This document shows, piece by piece, positions 52,621 through 61,907 of a stretch of 64,000 nucleotides of DNA; position 1 is the first letter of the stretch, and each line of letters begins with the position of its first letter. Position numbers and translations under genes: made by a program. The stretch is taken from NCBI GenBank assembly GCA_002412925.1, contig DHVZ01000027.1, forward strand, positions 1 through 64,000, given 5' to 3'. Origin of the DNA: Anaerolineales bacterium UBA5195 (GTDB taxonomy: Bacteria; Chloroflexota; Anaerolineae; Anaerolineales; Villigracilaceae). The notes beneath the pieces are model-generated. The model worked only from the letters and a program-made list of their open reading frames with translations. It was not told the origin of the DNA and made no database searches.

Positions 52621-53412
52621 ATGAACCTCAAACCGTACCTCGATTTCACCACTGACATTGCTTATCGCGCTGGACGTATCACGCTTGGCTATTTTAATGT
52701 AGGGGTGCGCCCTGACTACAAGGCGGATGATACCCCCGTTACCGCCGCCGACCGCGCGGCTGAAACGTTTATCCGTGGCGAGATCGAAAAAGCGTATCCT
52801 GCTCACGCCATTCTGGGCGAGGAGTTTGGCGAAAGCCTGCGTTTGCCCGGTTCGGAAGCCGCTCCCGCCTCGGCTTCCTGCCGCTGGATCATCGATCCCA
52901 TCGACGGCACCAAATCTTTTATGCGCGGTGTGCCGCTCTACGGGGTGCTGATCGGATTGGAAATTGAAGGCATTGTCCGCGTGGGAGCGGCTTATTTCCC
53001 TGGAACCGACGAAATGCTCTGCGCCGCTGAGGGTGAGGGCGCCTGGTGGAATGGCCGCCGCGCGTACGTTTCGCAAGAGACTTCACTTAAGCGGGCCTGT
53101 GTTTGTTATACGAGTCTCCACGGTTTTGAGCAGAACAACCGCGCCGCAGCCTGGGAGCGGATTCAAAAAGCTGCCTATATGGTCCGCGGCTGGAGCGATG
53201 CCTACGGCTACCTGGCTGTCGCCACCGGGCGCGCTGAAGCGATGCTCGACCCGGCCATGAAAGTTTGGGATTGTGGTCCGTTCCCGGTCATTTTCAAGGA
53301 AGCGGGCGGCTATTTCGGCAGTTGGGATGGGCGCGAGGGGCATCTACATGAAGAAGCCCTGGCCTGCAACCCTGCGCTTTTGCCGGAGATGCTTGCGTTG
53401 ATCAAGGGCTGA
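52621..53412 (+). CDS. Inositol-phosphatase-family enzyme (histidinol-phosphatase-like)
   Basis: 263 residues. Metal sites GEEFGES, DPIDGTKSFMRGVPLYGVLIGL (motif D-x-I-D-G-T) and WDCGPFPVIFKEAGG are those of the IMPase superfamily. The FMRGVP variant is seen in HisN-type histidinol phosphatases and similar enzymes. It removes phosphate from inositol, histidinol or a related compound with Mg2+. It starts three bases after the hemerythrin stop. A terminator follows. Confidence 0.87.
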   Translation: MNLKPYLDFTTDIAYRAGRITLGYFNVGVRPDYKADDTPVTAADRAAETFIRGEIEKAYPAHAILGEEFGESLRLPGSEAAPASASCRWIIDPIDGTKSFMRGVPLYGVLIGLEIEGIVRVGAAYFPGTDEMLCAAEGEGAWWNGRRAYVSQETSLKRACVCYTSLHGFEQNNRAAAWERIQKAAYMVRGWSDAYGYLAVATGRAEAMLDPAMKVWDCGPFPVIFKEAGGYFGSWDGREGHLHEEALACNPALLPEMLALIKG

Positions 53413-53443
53413 AGTTACCTTATTGCTGGAACTTGGTTCATGC

Positions 53444-53475
53444 AGAAGCCCTCAGTCAAAACGCTGAGGGCTTCT
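53444..53475. terminator. Bidirectional terminator
   Basis: AGAAGCCCTCAG and CTGAGGGCTTCT (12-base perfect arms, eight-base loop) between convergent genes, with some T after the stem on the plus strand. Confidence 0.8.
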
Positions 53476-53488
53476 GATTTGCCAAAGA

Positions 53489-54391
53489 CTATTGGTAATG
53501 CCGGGCCAGCTCGGATGCGTATTGCTTCCCAACCGAAGCTTTGTTTGCCTCCAGCCAATCGGCCAGACGGGTTTTGGCGCGCGCCGGTTCAGACGAAACC
53601 AAAAGACCCGCCATCAAGCCATCCACTTCGTCCTGGGTCAGAACCACGTCACCCACCCAGGCGCTGATGATTTTCGAAGCAGTCAACGCCAGGCTTGCGG
53701 GGACAGCGACCAGGGGCTTCGGGTAGCCAATGGTTTTCCCGATTAAACGGGTCATTTCTTTGAATGAGAAAATGTCCGGGCCAACGGCATCCCAGAGCAG
53801 GTTTTTGTTCACCGAGCCGGCTTCAACAGCTAGCTCCGCCAGATCGTCCACGAAAATAGGCTGCAGGCGATAACTTCCGTCGCCAGGCAGGGCAAAAGCG
53901 GGGAAGCGCCGCAGCAGCCAGGCGATGTTGTTGATCAGGATATCTTCCGCGCCGAACAGCACTGTCGGGCGCAGGATGGCGTACGACAGCCCCGATGCGC
54001 GTACCGCTTGCTCGTTGAGCGCCTTCCCGTGGAAATAAGGCAGGGGCGAATCTGCTGATGGATTGGTAATGCTGATGTGAACAATTCGCCGCACGCCCGC
54101 TTCTATCGCCGCGTTGACCAGTGTTTGCGTGTTTTCCACGGCGCGCGCCTGGGTGTTGACGCCGTGGTCAAAGCGCACCCAATAGGTGTTGTAAAGCGTC
54201 TCCACCCCGGCCAGCGAGCGCCCCAGACTGGCTTCGTCAAAATCCAACGGGAAGGCTTTCACTTTGTCGCCGAAGGGGTCAGGGCGGTTTGGATGACCCG
54301 TCAGCGTGATGACTTCGTTTCCCTGGGCCAACAGGCGGCGGGTGATGTACTTGCCTGAATACGAATAAGAACCCGTGACTGCAATTTTCAT
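53489..54391 (-). CDS. Atypical NAD(P)-binding SDR (NmrA/NDUFA9-like)
   Basis: 300 residues from the ATG at 54391. The N-terminal motif is VTGSYSYSGKYITRRLL in place of GxxGxxG, so the glycine motif is degenerate. The rest (VETLYNTYWVRFDHG, VRRIVHISITNPS, YFHGKALNEQAVR, LRPTVLFG) fits the atypical extended SDR group that includes quinone- or stress-related NAD(P)H-binding proteins. The catalytic Tyr-x3-Lys is shifted to Y-x3-K in PYFHGKAL. The function is unclear. It is encoded downstream of a MarR/GbsR-type regulator that may control it. Confidence 0.75.
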   Translation of the reverse strand: MKIAVTGSYSYSGKYITRRLLAQGNEVITLTGHPNRPDPFGDKVKAFPLDFDEASLGRSLAGVETLYNTYWVRFDHGVNTQARAVENTQTLVNAAIEAGVRRIVHISITNPSADSPLPYFHGKALNEQAVRASGLSYAILRPTVLFGAEDILINNIAWLLRRFPAFALPGDGSYRLQPIFVDDLAELAVEAGSVNKNLLWDAVGPDIFSFKEMTRLIGKTIGYPKPLVAVPASLALTASKIISAWVGDVVLTQDEVDGLMAGLLVSSEPARAKTRLADWLEANKASVGKQYASELARHYQ

Positions 54392-54479
54392 GTTTTCCTT
54401 TTCTGCCGATTTTGGCAACATTAAAGATACCGGCGGCGTTTGCCTCGGTTTGACTGTGCGGGAGCGCTCAGGCGCGCCC

Positions 54480-55010
54480 TTACTTGAGAATTTTCAGAAC
54501 GGTTTGGATGGTGTTCAGCCCCAGGCTGTCGAGGCGTGAAACGGCATTGGAGAGGGAATCGAGCGCGTCAAAAAAGTCTTTTAGCGCCCGCACGCGTTCC
54601 GCTAAAAAGGCGCGCTCCGGATCTGGCTTCCCGCTGCCTGATTCCAGCCTCTCCAGCGTTTGCTGCACCGACATCACTGCCCGGTCGAATTCATTACTTT
54701 GCCGTTCCTTCAGGATGGCGCGGATTGACCGGTAGAAGTCGGTCTCGGCTTCGTAGTAGTCCTTTCGATCGCCGAGACGAGTAATAGGGTGGATCAGTCC
54801 CATGCGGGAAAGCGAGCGCACGCTGGTGCTGATCGAACCTTTGGTCAGCCCGGTTTGTTCGACAATCTCATCGAGCGAGAGCGGGTTGGGGGCGAGGTAC
54901 AACACGGCGAAGATTGCGCCCATGCCTTTGGGCAAGCCCCAAAACTGGCTGATACCGCTCAGTCCTTCGATAAAGTCTTGCTTGATTTTGGAAAGGTCAT
55001 TGTCTGCCAT
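54480..55010 (-). CDS. GbsR/MarR-family transcriptional regulator
   Basis: 176 residues. An N-terminal winged helix (LPKGMGAIFAVLYLAPNPLSLDEIVEQTGLTKGSISTSVRSLSRMGL, given here by the parts GMGAIFAVLYLA and LTKGSISTSVR) is typical of the GbsR branch of MarR-like regulators. A helical C-terminus probably dimerises. It likely represses the adjacent SDR gene downstream. Confidence 0.85.
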   Translation of the reverse strand: MADNDLSKIKQDFIEGLSGISQFWGLPKGMGAIFAVLYLAPNPLSLDEIVEQTGLTKGSISTSVRSLSRMGLIHPITRLGDRKDYYEAETDFYRSIRAILKERQSNEFDRAVMSVQQTLERLESGSGKPDPERAFLAERVRALKDFFDALDSLSNAVSRLDSLGLNTIQTVLKILK

Positions 55011-55079
55011 ATTGTCTCGTTAAGAACGTTTAGAAGTTACTAAACAAAGTATACGGCAGTTTTATGAAAGAGTCAAGAA

Positions 55080-55107
55080 TCAAAAAGTCTCCATTTTTCG
55101 GAGACTT
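55080..55107 (-). terminator. Terminator of the 7TM-PAS gene
   Basis: AAGTCTCC and GGAGACTT pair with a seven-base loop; five T follow on the minus strand. It lies about 75 bases after the stop at 55181. Confidence 0.8.
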
Positions 55108-55180
55108 CGCTTGGCGGCATTTTCGTTTCAGGCCAGAACTTTCCAGTTCAGTAGCTTTGTCTTTGGATCGCCGTGGGAGT

Positions 55181-56539
55181 TTAAATGATGAGTTCCTGCA
55201 TCAGGAGCACAATATAGGGCTCCTCGTTGATGTTTATCAAGCTGGACGAAATCAAAGCCCTTTTACGTTGATTGTCTTTGGTCATAAAATCCATTTCGGT
55301 GTTTTCGATCCCGCCCGTTCGGCTTTTCTTGAGAATTTCCACGCGCTGCTCATTCGACCACCAACTGACTGAGGCGGAACGCCCGATCACCTCGCGGCGG
55401 GTGAATAGAAAAGTTTCAGTGAAAAGGTCATTGACAGCTGCGATTTCACCGCTGGAGCGCAGGAGTACCATGATTATCCCGGTGGAGTCGCTTATCCGGC
55501 TGGATTGTTCCAAAACCGCTCCCGGGTTCGTGCGGGTTAATTCGCGCAGGATGATGACCCGACCCGAGAAGCGTTTTTGATTGTCGAACAAGGGCGAAAT
55601 CCGCATTTCGAAGCGTCGCAAATCTTCTGGGCTGATCCGCACTGAGATGTGGGTGTGGGCGTCCATGGTTGTCTTGAACTGGTCAACCAATTCGCGCGCG
55701 GTCCAGCCAATCGCTTCTTTGCTGGAAACGCCGGAATACTCTTGAAAAGCAGGGTTCAAGTAGCCGACTCGGTCATTATTATCCAGGACCAAAACACCAT
55801 CTCGCAGGTTTTCCAGCACGACTTCGCTGGCGACAGGCAATAATTCCAACAGACCCAGGCGAAAAAGACCCCATCCGTAGAATACGCCTGAGAGCACCAG
55901 CGCAAAAGGCGTCAGGTCGAGCGCGGGGACAGGATTCAGCCCGAACAGGGTGGCGATGTTGGCCAGCCAGGGGAGGGTGGATCCCAACAGCATCACCGCT
56001 GATTGGGATTCGTAAATCCCGCCGCCTTTGGCTGCTTGTCGAATGAAAATAATTGAACCAATCGCCAGCAAAAGATAAGAATAAGCTGTATGAACCCAAA
56101 ATGCCGGGCCGTGAAAAAAGTCGGTGAATAAGACTCCGCCAAACGTTTTATTGCCAAACGATGACCAAATCAAGTGGTGATAATCATTGGTAAGCGTGAG
56201 CAGAATGGTGATTCCGGGGATGACCCAGAGCAAGCGCAGCCCCGTTTTGTTGATGCGGTCGCCTTGACGTGAGTAATTCAACGCAAAGATGAGCCAAAGA
56301 ACTGGCACGCTGGCAATCCCGAAGTATTCCAACTTTGCCCACATGATTTGCATGGCCTGCGTGGCGCTGGATATTTCCATAGCGTAGAAAACTGTCCAGA
56401 TGGTGATGGACAGCATTAATAAGATAAAGGCATTCGCGCTATGGACATCCCGTCGCTGGAAGGCGACGATCATGACGAACAGCAATAACGCGGCGGTGAG
56501 AACGAGTGGAATGGTAAAAGGTGTAAATTGCCAGGTCAT
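55181..56539 (-). CDS. 7TM-sensor plus PAS protein without kinase domain
   Basis: 452 residues. Residues 1 to about 225 contain seven membrane helices of the histidine kinase N-terminal 7TM type (AKLEYFGIASVPVLWLIFAL, NDYHHLIWSSF are the signature parts). Two PAS domains follow (near 235-330 with DNNDRVGYLNPAFQEYSG, and near 345-450 with SSGEIAAVNDLFTETF). There is no H-box or ATPase, so output must go through another protein. It could be a truncated kinase or a partner for a separate signalling module. Confidence 0.83.
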   Translation of the reverse strand: MTWQFTPFTIPLVLTAALLLFVMIVAFQRRDVHSANAFILLMLSITIWTVFYAMEISSATQAMQIMWAKLEYFGIASVPVLWLIFALNYSRQGDRINKTGLRLLWVIPGITILLTLTNDYHHLIWSSFGNKTFGGVLFTDFFHGPAFWVHTAYSYLLLAIGSIIFIRQAAKGGGIYESQSAVMLLGSTLPWLANIATLFGLNPVPALDLTPFALVLSGVFYGWGLFRLGLLELLPVASEVVLENLRDGVLVLDNNDRVGYLNPAFQEYSGVSSKEAIGWTARELVDQFKTTMDAHTHISVRISPEDLRRFEMRISPLFDNQKRFSGRVIILRELTRTNPGAVLEQSSRISDSTGIIMVLLRSSGEIAAVNDLFTETFLFTRREVIGRSASVSWWSNEQRVEILKKSRTGGIENTEMDFMTKDNQRKRALISSSLININEEPYIVLLMQELII

Positions 56540-56656
56540 CGGTAGTGTCCCCCAGAGAGGATTATTCTTGCGAAGGAATTATACTTTCATTATCGATGAG
56601 ATAGTCTCTCTCCCTTCAAAAGTGTAAACCAGGATGAAGTAAGAGCCTTAAGGTTT

Positions 56657-57934
56657 CTATTCCATATTTGGGGTGGGTATTGGTTTTGAGAGCGCGGCAT
56701 GGAGAACCAGGAGATACGAAATGATCCATAATGGCAGACCGGTGACGGTGAGGCGGTCATCCTGCCCGGTTGAAATCCCCGAAACAAGAGTCTGGATCAA
56801 AAAGACGGCATAGACCAGCGCAACCAGCTCTTTATTCTTTGGATAATCTCCCGATAAAAGAAAATACAACATGATTGGGAGCATGAAGATGTGAAGATAA
56901 ACGGAAACAGCATTTACCGTTTCGACGAACCCAATCATACGATTGTTCTCGCCGCGGATGAAGAAAGATCCAACCCACTGGTTGTTGTCGATTAGGTTGC
57001 GTCGGTAAGTGAGCAGGGTTTCACGCTGGTGCGCCCACAGGTAGGTTAGCTGTTGGTTTACGTCCCAGCTTTCGATTTCTGTCATGCTCTGACGCCATGC
57101 TTTGTTTTCGGCGCGCTCATAGACAACCGCAACAAAGAAGTTTTTAAAGGTGACTGGCCCAATCTTTGAGATATTCAAGGTTCGGTCATAGGAAAAGGAG
57201 ATCCCAAGTTGGATCCAGATGGGGATCAGCACAAGGAAGAGCAGGCCAACCTGTTTGAGCTTGGGTTTTCCCAGCACGCGATACGTGTAAAGCGACACGT
57301 AGATCAGCAGCAGCACGAGTTGAATCTGGTAGGTAGGCTTGGTGGTGGTCAGCAGACTGAATAATAAAACGGCGAGGAGATACCGGGATTTGACTTTTGC
57401 CGACATGAGCCAGCAGAAGCTGCATAATAGCAGAATGTTGATTGTTTCCGTCATCCCGTGAAAAGTCAGCGCCAGGGGCGAGGGGTGGGTAAAAAATAGG
57501 GTTGCTCCCAAAATCCCGATGAAGACCTGCCGGGTGGCGTTGTAAAGGGTCAGGTAAATGAGCGCGGAAGAGGCCATCCACATGACAAACTGGCTGACCC
57601 AGAGAATTCTCTCAGCATTGACGGAGAAGCTGGCGCGCGCCAGCCCAACGATAAATGGATAGACCCACGGGCGGACATCGATGGCAGTTTCCTGTTCCCT
57701 GCCGAACATCCAGTCGCCGGTCATGCGGTAATCGCGCGAGTCGTCTGCCCACCAGAAATACTTTTGCGGGAAATCAACGTTGATTTTGCTGTCAGTTACG
57801 CTCGTCAGGTAATAACCCCACTGGGCATAATAGAATCCGGCGATGAACAAGACCAGCGCAAGGCCGAGGAATACATCTTTTTGTTCAGGAACGATTTTTG
57901 GGAAAGAAATTCTTGACCAGGGATTTTTCATCAT
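56657..57934 (-). CDS. Polytopic membrane protein, GT-C-like
   Basis: 425 residues with about ten hydrophobic helices. A loop after the first helix has YFWWADDSRDYRMTGDWM with acidic residues in the position of a GT-C catalytic loop, followed by RPWVYPF. It has the overall look of the GT39-type proteins at the left of the window, but no family was fixed. It lies alone between signalling genes, so its sugar or substrate cannot be inferred. Confidence 0.6.
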   Translation of the reverse strand: MMKNPWSRISFPKIVPEQKDVFLGLALVLFIAGFYYAQWGYYLTSVTDSKINVDFPQKYFWWADDSRDYRMTGDWMFGREQETAIDVRPWVYPFIVGLARASFSVNAERILWVSQFVMWMASSALIYLTLYNATRQVFIGILGATLFFTHPSPLALTFHGMTETINILLLCSFCWLMSAKVKSRYLLAVLLFSLLTTTKPTYQIQLVLLLIYVSLYTYRVLGKPKLKQVGLLFLVLIPIWIQLGISFSYDRTLNISKIGPVTFKNFFVAVVYERAENKAWRQSMTEIESWDVNQQLTYLWAHQRETLLTYRRNLIDNNQWVGSFFIRGENNRMIGFVETVNAVSVYLHIFMLPIMLYFLLSGDYPKNKELVALVYAVFLIQTLVSGISTGQDDRLTVTGLPLWIISYLLVLHAALSKPIPTPNME

Positions 57935-58048
57935 GCCGCTTCAATGGAAAGGATGGCCTATTATAATTCGACCTGAGTTCCTAAACCGAAATGATTTTCC
58001 GGAAAACGCGCATGGTCATGGACATCCCTGTGGGGCCATTTTGGTGAG

Positions 58049-58927
58049 TCAGGCGGTATTTTCGGCATAGAGGATTGCGTTTTTCCCGGCATTCTTAACC
58101 TGGTATAGCGTTCTGTCAGCCAGTTTTAGCATTTCATCGACATCTTCTGGTGGGGTCAGAAAAGTTATCGCCCCCATGCTGAAGGTCACCGGATATCCGT
58201 TTTCCCGCATTTTCTCCAATAAGACTTTTTGCAGCCGCGGCGCAATCGATTTTGCCACGATGTGATTTGTTTCGGGCAGCAGGATTGCAAATTCGTCACC
58301 TCCCAGGCGCCCAACTGTGTCGAACGACCGGATATTGCTCGACACGGTTTCAGTTACCAACCTTAGGACGGCGTCGCCAGCATCGTGACCCTGAATGTCG
58401 TTGACGGCCTTGAAGGCGTCGATATCGAAATAGATGATGGAAAAGGGGTGGTTGGTTCGTTTGGCGCGCAAAATCTCAAGCTTGGAAGTTTCATAAAATG
58501 CCCGCCGGTTGAGCGCGCCTGTCAGGAAATCTGTGCGCGCCAGGGATCTTTCTTTTTCCAACAACAGGCGGAGTTCAGAGACCAGGAGCGTAACAATCAG
58601 GAAAAAGCCGAAGTGCGCTCCCGCATTCCAATAGGAAACCAGTAGCCGGGTGGCTTCTTCCCTGAAAAGCTGGTTTACCAGGGTCCAGGTCAGCGCACTC
58701 GCAACCGAGAGAAAAATCCCTTCCTTCCTCCCGAGCAGCCAGGCCACCAGTGCTATCGGAAACAGGTAAAAGAAAGAAAATGTAATTTCCAACCCGGATA
58801 AATAATCCAGGATGGAAATACCAATCAAAATCAGGAGGGCGACCGCCAGTAGTAGGCCCCTGGGCTGCTTTTCCAGAAGTTTAAGGACTTTTTCTGTGCC
58901 GGATCTTTCCAGGTTGTTTTCTTCCAT
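58049..58927 (-). CDS. Membrane-bound GGDEF diguanylate cyclase
   Basis: 292 residues. Four hydrophobic helices (about residues 22-120) form a compact membrane sensor. A GGDEF domain follows: RTDFLTGALNRRAF, YFDIDAFKAVND, the active-site loop RLGGDEFAILLPE (near 224-236), and GYPVTFSMGAITF. The intact GGDEF residues mean it should make cyclic di-GMP. No RxxD inhibitory site is clear (SIAPRLQKV follows). There is no EAL domain. Confidence 0.92.
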   Translation of the reverse strand: MEENNLERSGTEKVLKLLEKQPRGLLLAVALLILIGISILDYLSGLEITFSFFYLFPIALVAWLLGRKEGIFLSVASALTWTLVNQLFREEATRLLVSYWNAGAHFGFFLIVTLLVSELRLLLEKERSLARTDFLTGALNRRAFYETSKLEILRAKRTNHPFSIIYFDIDAFKAVNDIQGHDAGDAVLRLVTETVSSNIRSFDTVGRLGGDEFAILLPETNHIVAKSIAPRLQKVLLEKMRENGYPVTFSMGAITFLTPPEDVDEMLKLADRTLYQVKNAGKNAILYAENTA

Positions 58928-59005
58928 AGGTTTCGTTGAATATAAAACAAAATTTCTGCAAGAACATTTCTATTTGCTTGTAGTTGGCGGTGAGAAGCTG
59001 GCTGG

Positions 59006-59872
59006 TTAAGCGGCCTTTGCTTGCATTTCGCTTCTGGTAAGCAGGATCACTGCTGTTAGGATCAAACCTCCGCCCAGCAGCGCGGTTGGTTTGAGTATGT
59101 CGCCGAGCAGGGTGGCCGCCAGGATGACCGTCACGACTGGTTCAAGCGTCGAGAGCATGGACGCATTCGTTGGGCCGATCCGCTTCAGCCCGGCGAGAAA
59201 AGCCACCACCGGGATGACGGTTGCCAGGATGACCGTCCCGCCAATGACTGCCCACCCGGCTGCTGACGATGGAAAATGCGGTCCGTTGATGATCGTCAAA
59301 ATTCCATAGACGAATCCCGCCGAGGCAAAAATAAAAGTCGATGATTGCAGGGCAGAGACTTTCTGCATCACGCCCGTTCCAACGATGATATAGATTGAGT
59401 AGATCGCTGCCGCCGAGATGGCCAGCAAAATTCCGGGCAGTTGACCGCCTTCCGGGTTGACGGTCAGGGCAGTTCCAGCCAGGGCGATGGAGAGCGCCAG
59501 GGCTTTGACACGGGTGATTTTTTCGCGCAGAAAAATGCTGGAAAGGAGCGCAACAAAGACAGGATAGAGATACAGAAGCAGGGCGACCAACCCGGCTGAC
59601 GCGTATTTGATGGCGGTCAGGTAGGAAAAGGATTGCCCAACGTAGCCGATGGCTCCCATCCCAACCAGGCGGGCAAAGACCCCTTTGTTCGGCAACGGCT
59701 CACGGCGCAGGCTGAGCAGCCCGCCCATTAGAATGGCCGAGAGTGAGAAACGCAGGAACAGGAGCGTGAAGACATCGATCCCATCTGCGTAGGCCAGGCG
59801 TCCGAAGATGGCGAGCGAGCCAAAAGAGGCCGCCGAGATAACGATCAGAATGATCCCGGTCAGACGATTCAT
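59006..59872 (-). CDS. EamA/DMT-family transporter (full length)
   Basis: 288 residues with ten membrane helices in two EamA repeats. Helix pairs such as FLRFSLSAILMGGLLSLRREPLP and ALLLYLYPVFVALLSSIFLREKI are characteristic. It should export or import a small metabolite such as an amino acid or nucleotide-like compound; the substrate is not readable. Confidence 0.88.
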   Translation of the reverse strand: MNRLTGIILIVISAASFGSLAIFGRLAYADGIDVFTLLFLRFSLSAILMGGLLSLRREPLPNKGVFARLVGMGAIGYVGQSFSYLTAIKYASAGLVALLLYLYPVFVALLSSIFLREKITRVKALALSIALAGTALTVNPEGGQLPGILLAISAAAIYSIYIIVGTGVMQKVSALQSSTFIFASAGFVYGILTIINGPHFPSSAAGWAVIGGTVILATVIPVVAFLAGLKRIGPTNASMLSTLEPVVTVILAATLLGDILKPTALLGGGLILTAVILLTRSEMQAKAA

Positions 59873-59882
59873 TATTTTGAAA

Positions 59883-60524
59883 TTAGTGCGTTTTCAGGAA
59901 TTCGATGGTGCGCTTCCAGGCCAGTTGCGCCGCGGGAGCGTTGTAGGCGTCGCTGCGGTCCTGCTCGAAAAACCAGTGACCGGTGCCCGGGTAAGTGTGG
60001 AAAATCATCGGTCGTCCCGCGGCACGTAAACTTTTTTCAAGTTTTTTGACGCCCGAGGCCGCCACCCAATCATCGTCTTCGGCAAAATGACCGAGATAGG
60101 CAGCCTGCGCAGGAGAATAATCGAGGTTATTGTTTCCATAAAAAGCCACCACCGCACGGATGATCTCCGGCTTGGCAACCGACAGCTCCAGGGCGAAGCG
60201 CGCCCCGAGCGAAAAACCGATTACGCCCAGGTTTTTGTCTGTAGTGGTCTCCAGCGCAGAAAGATACTCAGCCGCGGCGCTGATCTCTGTAAAGGCCTCT
60301 TTCTGTTTTAGCTTGGAGCGTAATTGCGTGGCTTCGTCGATGGTGCGGGCGATCTGACCGTGATACAGGTCTGGCGCAAAGACAACGAAACCTTCCCCGG
60401 CCAGGCGCTTGCACAAATCCCTGAAAAATGGGTTTAGCCCCCACCAGGCGTGCAGGATGAGTACCCCCGGCCCTTGACCGGTGGAAGGGTGTTCGAGGCA
60501 GCCAGTTGGTTGAAAAGTGGTCAT
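59883..60524 (-). CDS. Dienelactone hydrolase family protein
   Basis: 213 residues from the ATG preceded by AGGAGC. Alpha/beta-hydrolase motifs: VLILHAWWGLNPFFRDL, VIGFSLGARFAL (nucleophile elbow with Ser instead of the Cys of classical dienelactone hydrolases), AEDDDWV (acid) and YPGTGHWFFE (His). It probably hydrolyses an ester or lactone. It lies close downstream of a small acidic protein gene. Confidence 0.87.
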   Translation of the reverse strand: MTTFQPTGCLEHPSTGQGPGVLILHAWWGLNPFFRDLCKRLAGEGFVVFAPDLYHGQIARTIDEATQLRSKLKQKEAFTEISAAAEYLSALETTTDKNLGVIGFSLGARFALELSVAKPEIIRAVVAFYGNNNLDYSPAQAAYLGHFAEDDDWVAASGVKKLEKSLRAAGRPMIFHTYPGTGHWFFEQDRSDAYNAPAAQLAWKRTIEFLKTH

Positions 60525-60547
60525 GAATTTGCTCCTGAAGGGATTTC

Positions 60548-60919
60548 TCAAAACGGATTTTCATCCTTGCTATCCAGATCCAAATCATCATCCTCGAAAA
60601 ACTCATTGTCATCCCAATCTTCTCCATCGGCTTCGGTATTGAGATCCATCCAGTCGATCACCGTCCCGCCGCCTTCGAGGTAATACGGACTGACGAGATA
60701 GTTCATGCCATTTTCCCAGGTAACCCGGAAGTCTTTGACGGTGAAAATCCTGTCCACGTGGATGTCGATCATCTGATCGGTGAGCTTTGGCACCGGGCTG
60801 AAAGGATACAACTGTTCCAGAACCAATGCGCGGTCTTCGTCGGGAATGATGAATTCTTCCACGATCAGGCCGTTGGGAAAGATGAGAGGGCGAGTGGAAT
60901 AGGGCAGTTTTTCTTCCAT
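60548..60919 (-). CDS. Hypothetical acidic protein
   Basis: 123 residues. The first 90 residues are mixed alpha/beta with STRPLIFPNGLIVEEF and VDRIFTVKDFRVTWENG; the last 30 are strongly acidic, with many Asp and Glu. No family is recognised. It is encoded between the dienelactone hydrolase gene and an EamA gene, each a few tens of bases away. The acidic tail could bind metal or a basic protein; this is speculative. Confidence 0.65.
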   Translation of the reverse strand: MEEKLPYSTRPLIFPNGLIVEEFIIPDEDRALVLEQLYPFSPVPKLTDQMIDIHVDRIFTVKDFRVTWENGMNYLVSPYYLEGGGTVIDWMDLNTEADGEDWDDNEFFEDDDLDLDSKDENPF

Positions 60920-60990
60920 AAATTGTCTCCTTACGCTGGCCGCGCAGCAACCAGGCTTTTCACTTTTTTCCCGTCAGGTTGCCTGGTTGG

Positions 60991-61419
60991 TTAAATGGTC
61001 AGAACAATAATCCCCACAATCGTCAATAACATTCCGATGATCGTCTTGGCGGTCAGCACTTCCCCGCCCAGGATGACGCCCATCAGAACGCCAAATAATG
61101 GCGAAGTGAAGGCGATCGGCATCACTTGCGAAAGTGGCGCGCCTTTGATGGCCGCGTAGTAGCAGAGCATGCCCAATGATCCGGCCACCACGCCGCCGCC
61201 GATGACCATCATCGTCAGCGCCTTGGGACCGGCCTGTGGGATGGTTTTCCACTGTGGGAAGCTGACAATTCCCAGCACGACCAAGGCCACTGCCGTACGG
61301 ATGGTGATGCCCACTTGCGGGCTTAATCCGCCCAGGTGCAGGCCTTTTTTTTCGAAATAGCCGCCAATGCCCCAAGCCGCGGCGGTCAACAATGCAAGCA
61401 GTTGTGGATTCAGATTCAT
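60991..61419 (-). CDS. Half-size EamA transporter (single domain)
   Basis: 142 residues with five membrane helices, one EamA repeat only (WGIGGYFEKKGLHLGG, SLGMLCYYAAIKGAPLSQVMPIAFTSPLFGVLMGVIL given as parts). Such half-size members must form dimers to build the carrier. No matching half gene is adjacent; homodimers are likely. The substrate is unknown. Confidence 0.85.
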   Translation of the reverse strand: MNLNPQLLALLTAAAWGIGGYFEKKGLHLGGLSPQVGITIRTAVALVVLGIVSFPQWKTIPQAGPKALTMMVIGGGVVAGSLGMLCYYAAIKGAPLSQVMPIAFTSPLFGVLMGVILGGEVLTAKTIIGMLLTIVGIIVLTI

Positions 61420-61453
61420 ACAGGAGTCTCCTTAATCGTGATGGTTGTTTCTG

Positions 61454-61906
61454 TCAGGCTTCTTTTAATTCCAGGTTGGTTTGAGGGTAGTTTTGTTCCC
61501 AAAACTTGAAATATTTTGCAAAAATCCTGCGTTCCACCAGCGCGGCCAGCAACCCACCTGCGGCGTAGACTATCAGATCCAGCGGATCGAAAACGCCCCC
61601 GTACAGACTGAAAACCTGGGTCAACGCCAATTCTTGGCAAAGAAATTGCCCAATTTCGAAACTGGCTGGCACAAGGAAGACCAGGCATGCTTTAACCTGC
61701 CAGGATTTCAGCTTGGAGATCCATGTTTCGAACAGGCAGAGCACATAATAGAATCCAAACGGCAGGGTCAGGTCATTGAAGAAACTGACGTACAATTTGT
61801 AGGGCAAGTCTCTCTGTTCAAGGTAATAGCCGGATGGAAAATTGTCAATCAACAGCCAAATTGCGAGCGGGATGGCGAGCAGGATCAGAAATTTTTGGAA
61901 TTTCAC
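61454..61906 (-). CDS. VanZ-like membrane protein
   Basis: 150 residues from a GTG start at 61906, one base after the stop of the hydroxyacid dehydrogenase; a longer frame overlaps that gene by over 200 bases. Four membrane helices and the motif FDPLDLIVYAAGG near residue 110 resemble VanZ-like proteins, of uncertain function (antibiotic tolerance in VanZ itself). AAAGGG lies in the coupling position. It is translated with the preceding gene. Confidence 0.72.
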   Translation of the reverse strand: MKFQKFLILLAIPLAIWLLIDNFPSGYYLEQRDLPYKLYVSFFNDLTLPFGFYYVLCLFETWISKLKSWQVKACLVFLVPASFEIGQFLCQELALTQVFSLYGGVFDPLDLIVYAAGGLLAALVERRIFAKYFKFWEQNYPQTNLELKEA

Positions 61907-61907
61907 G

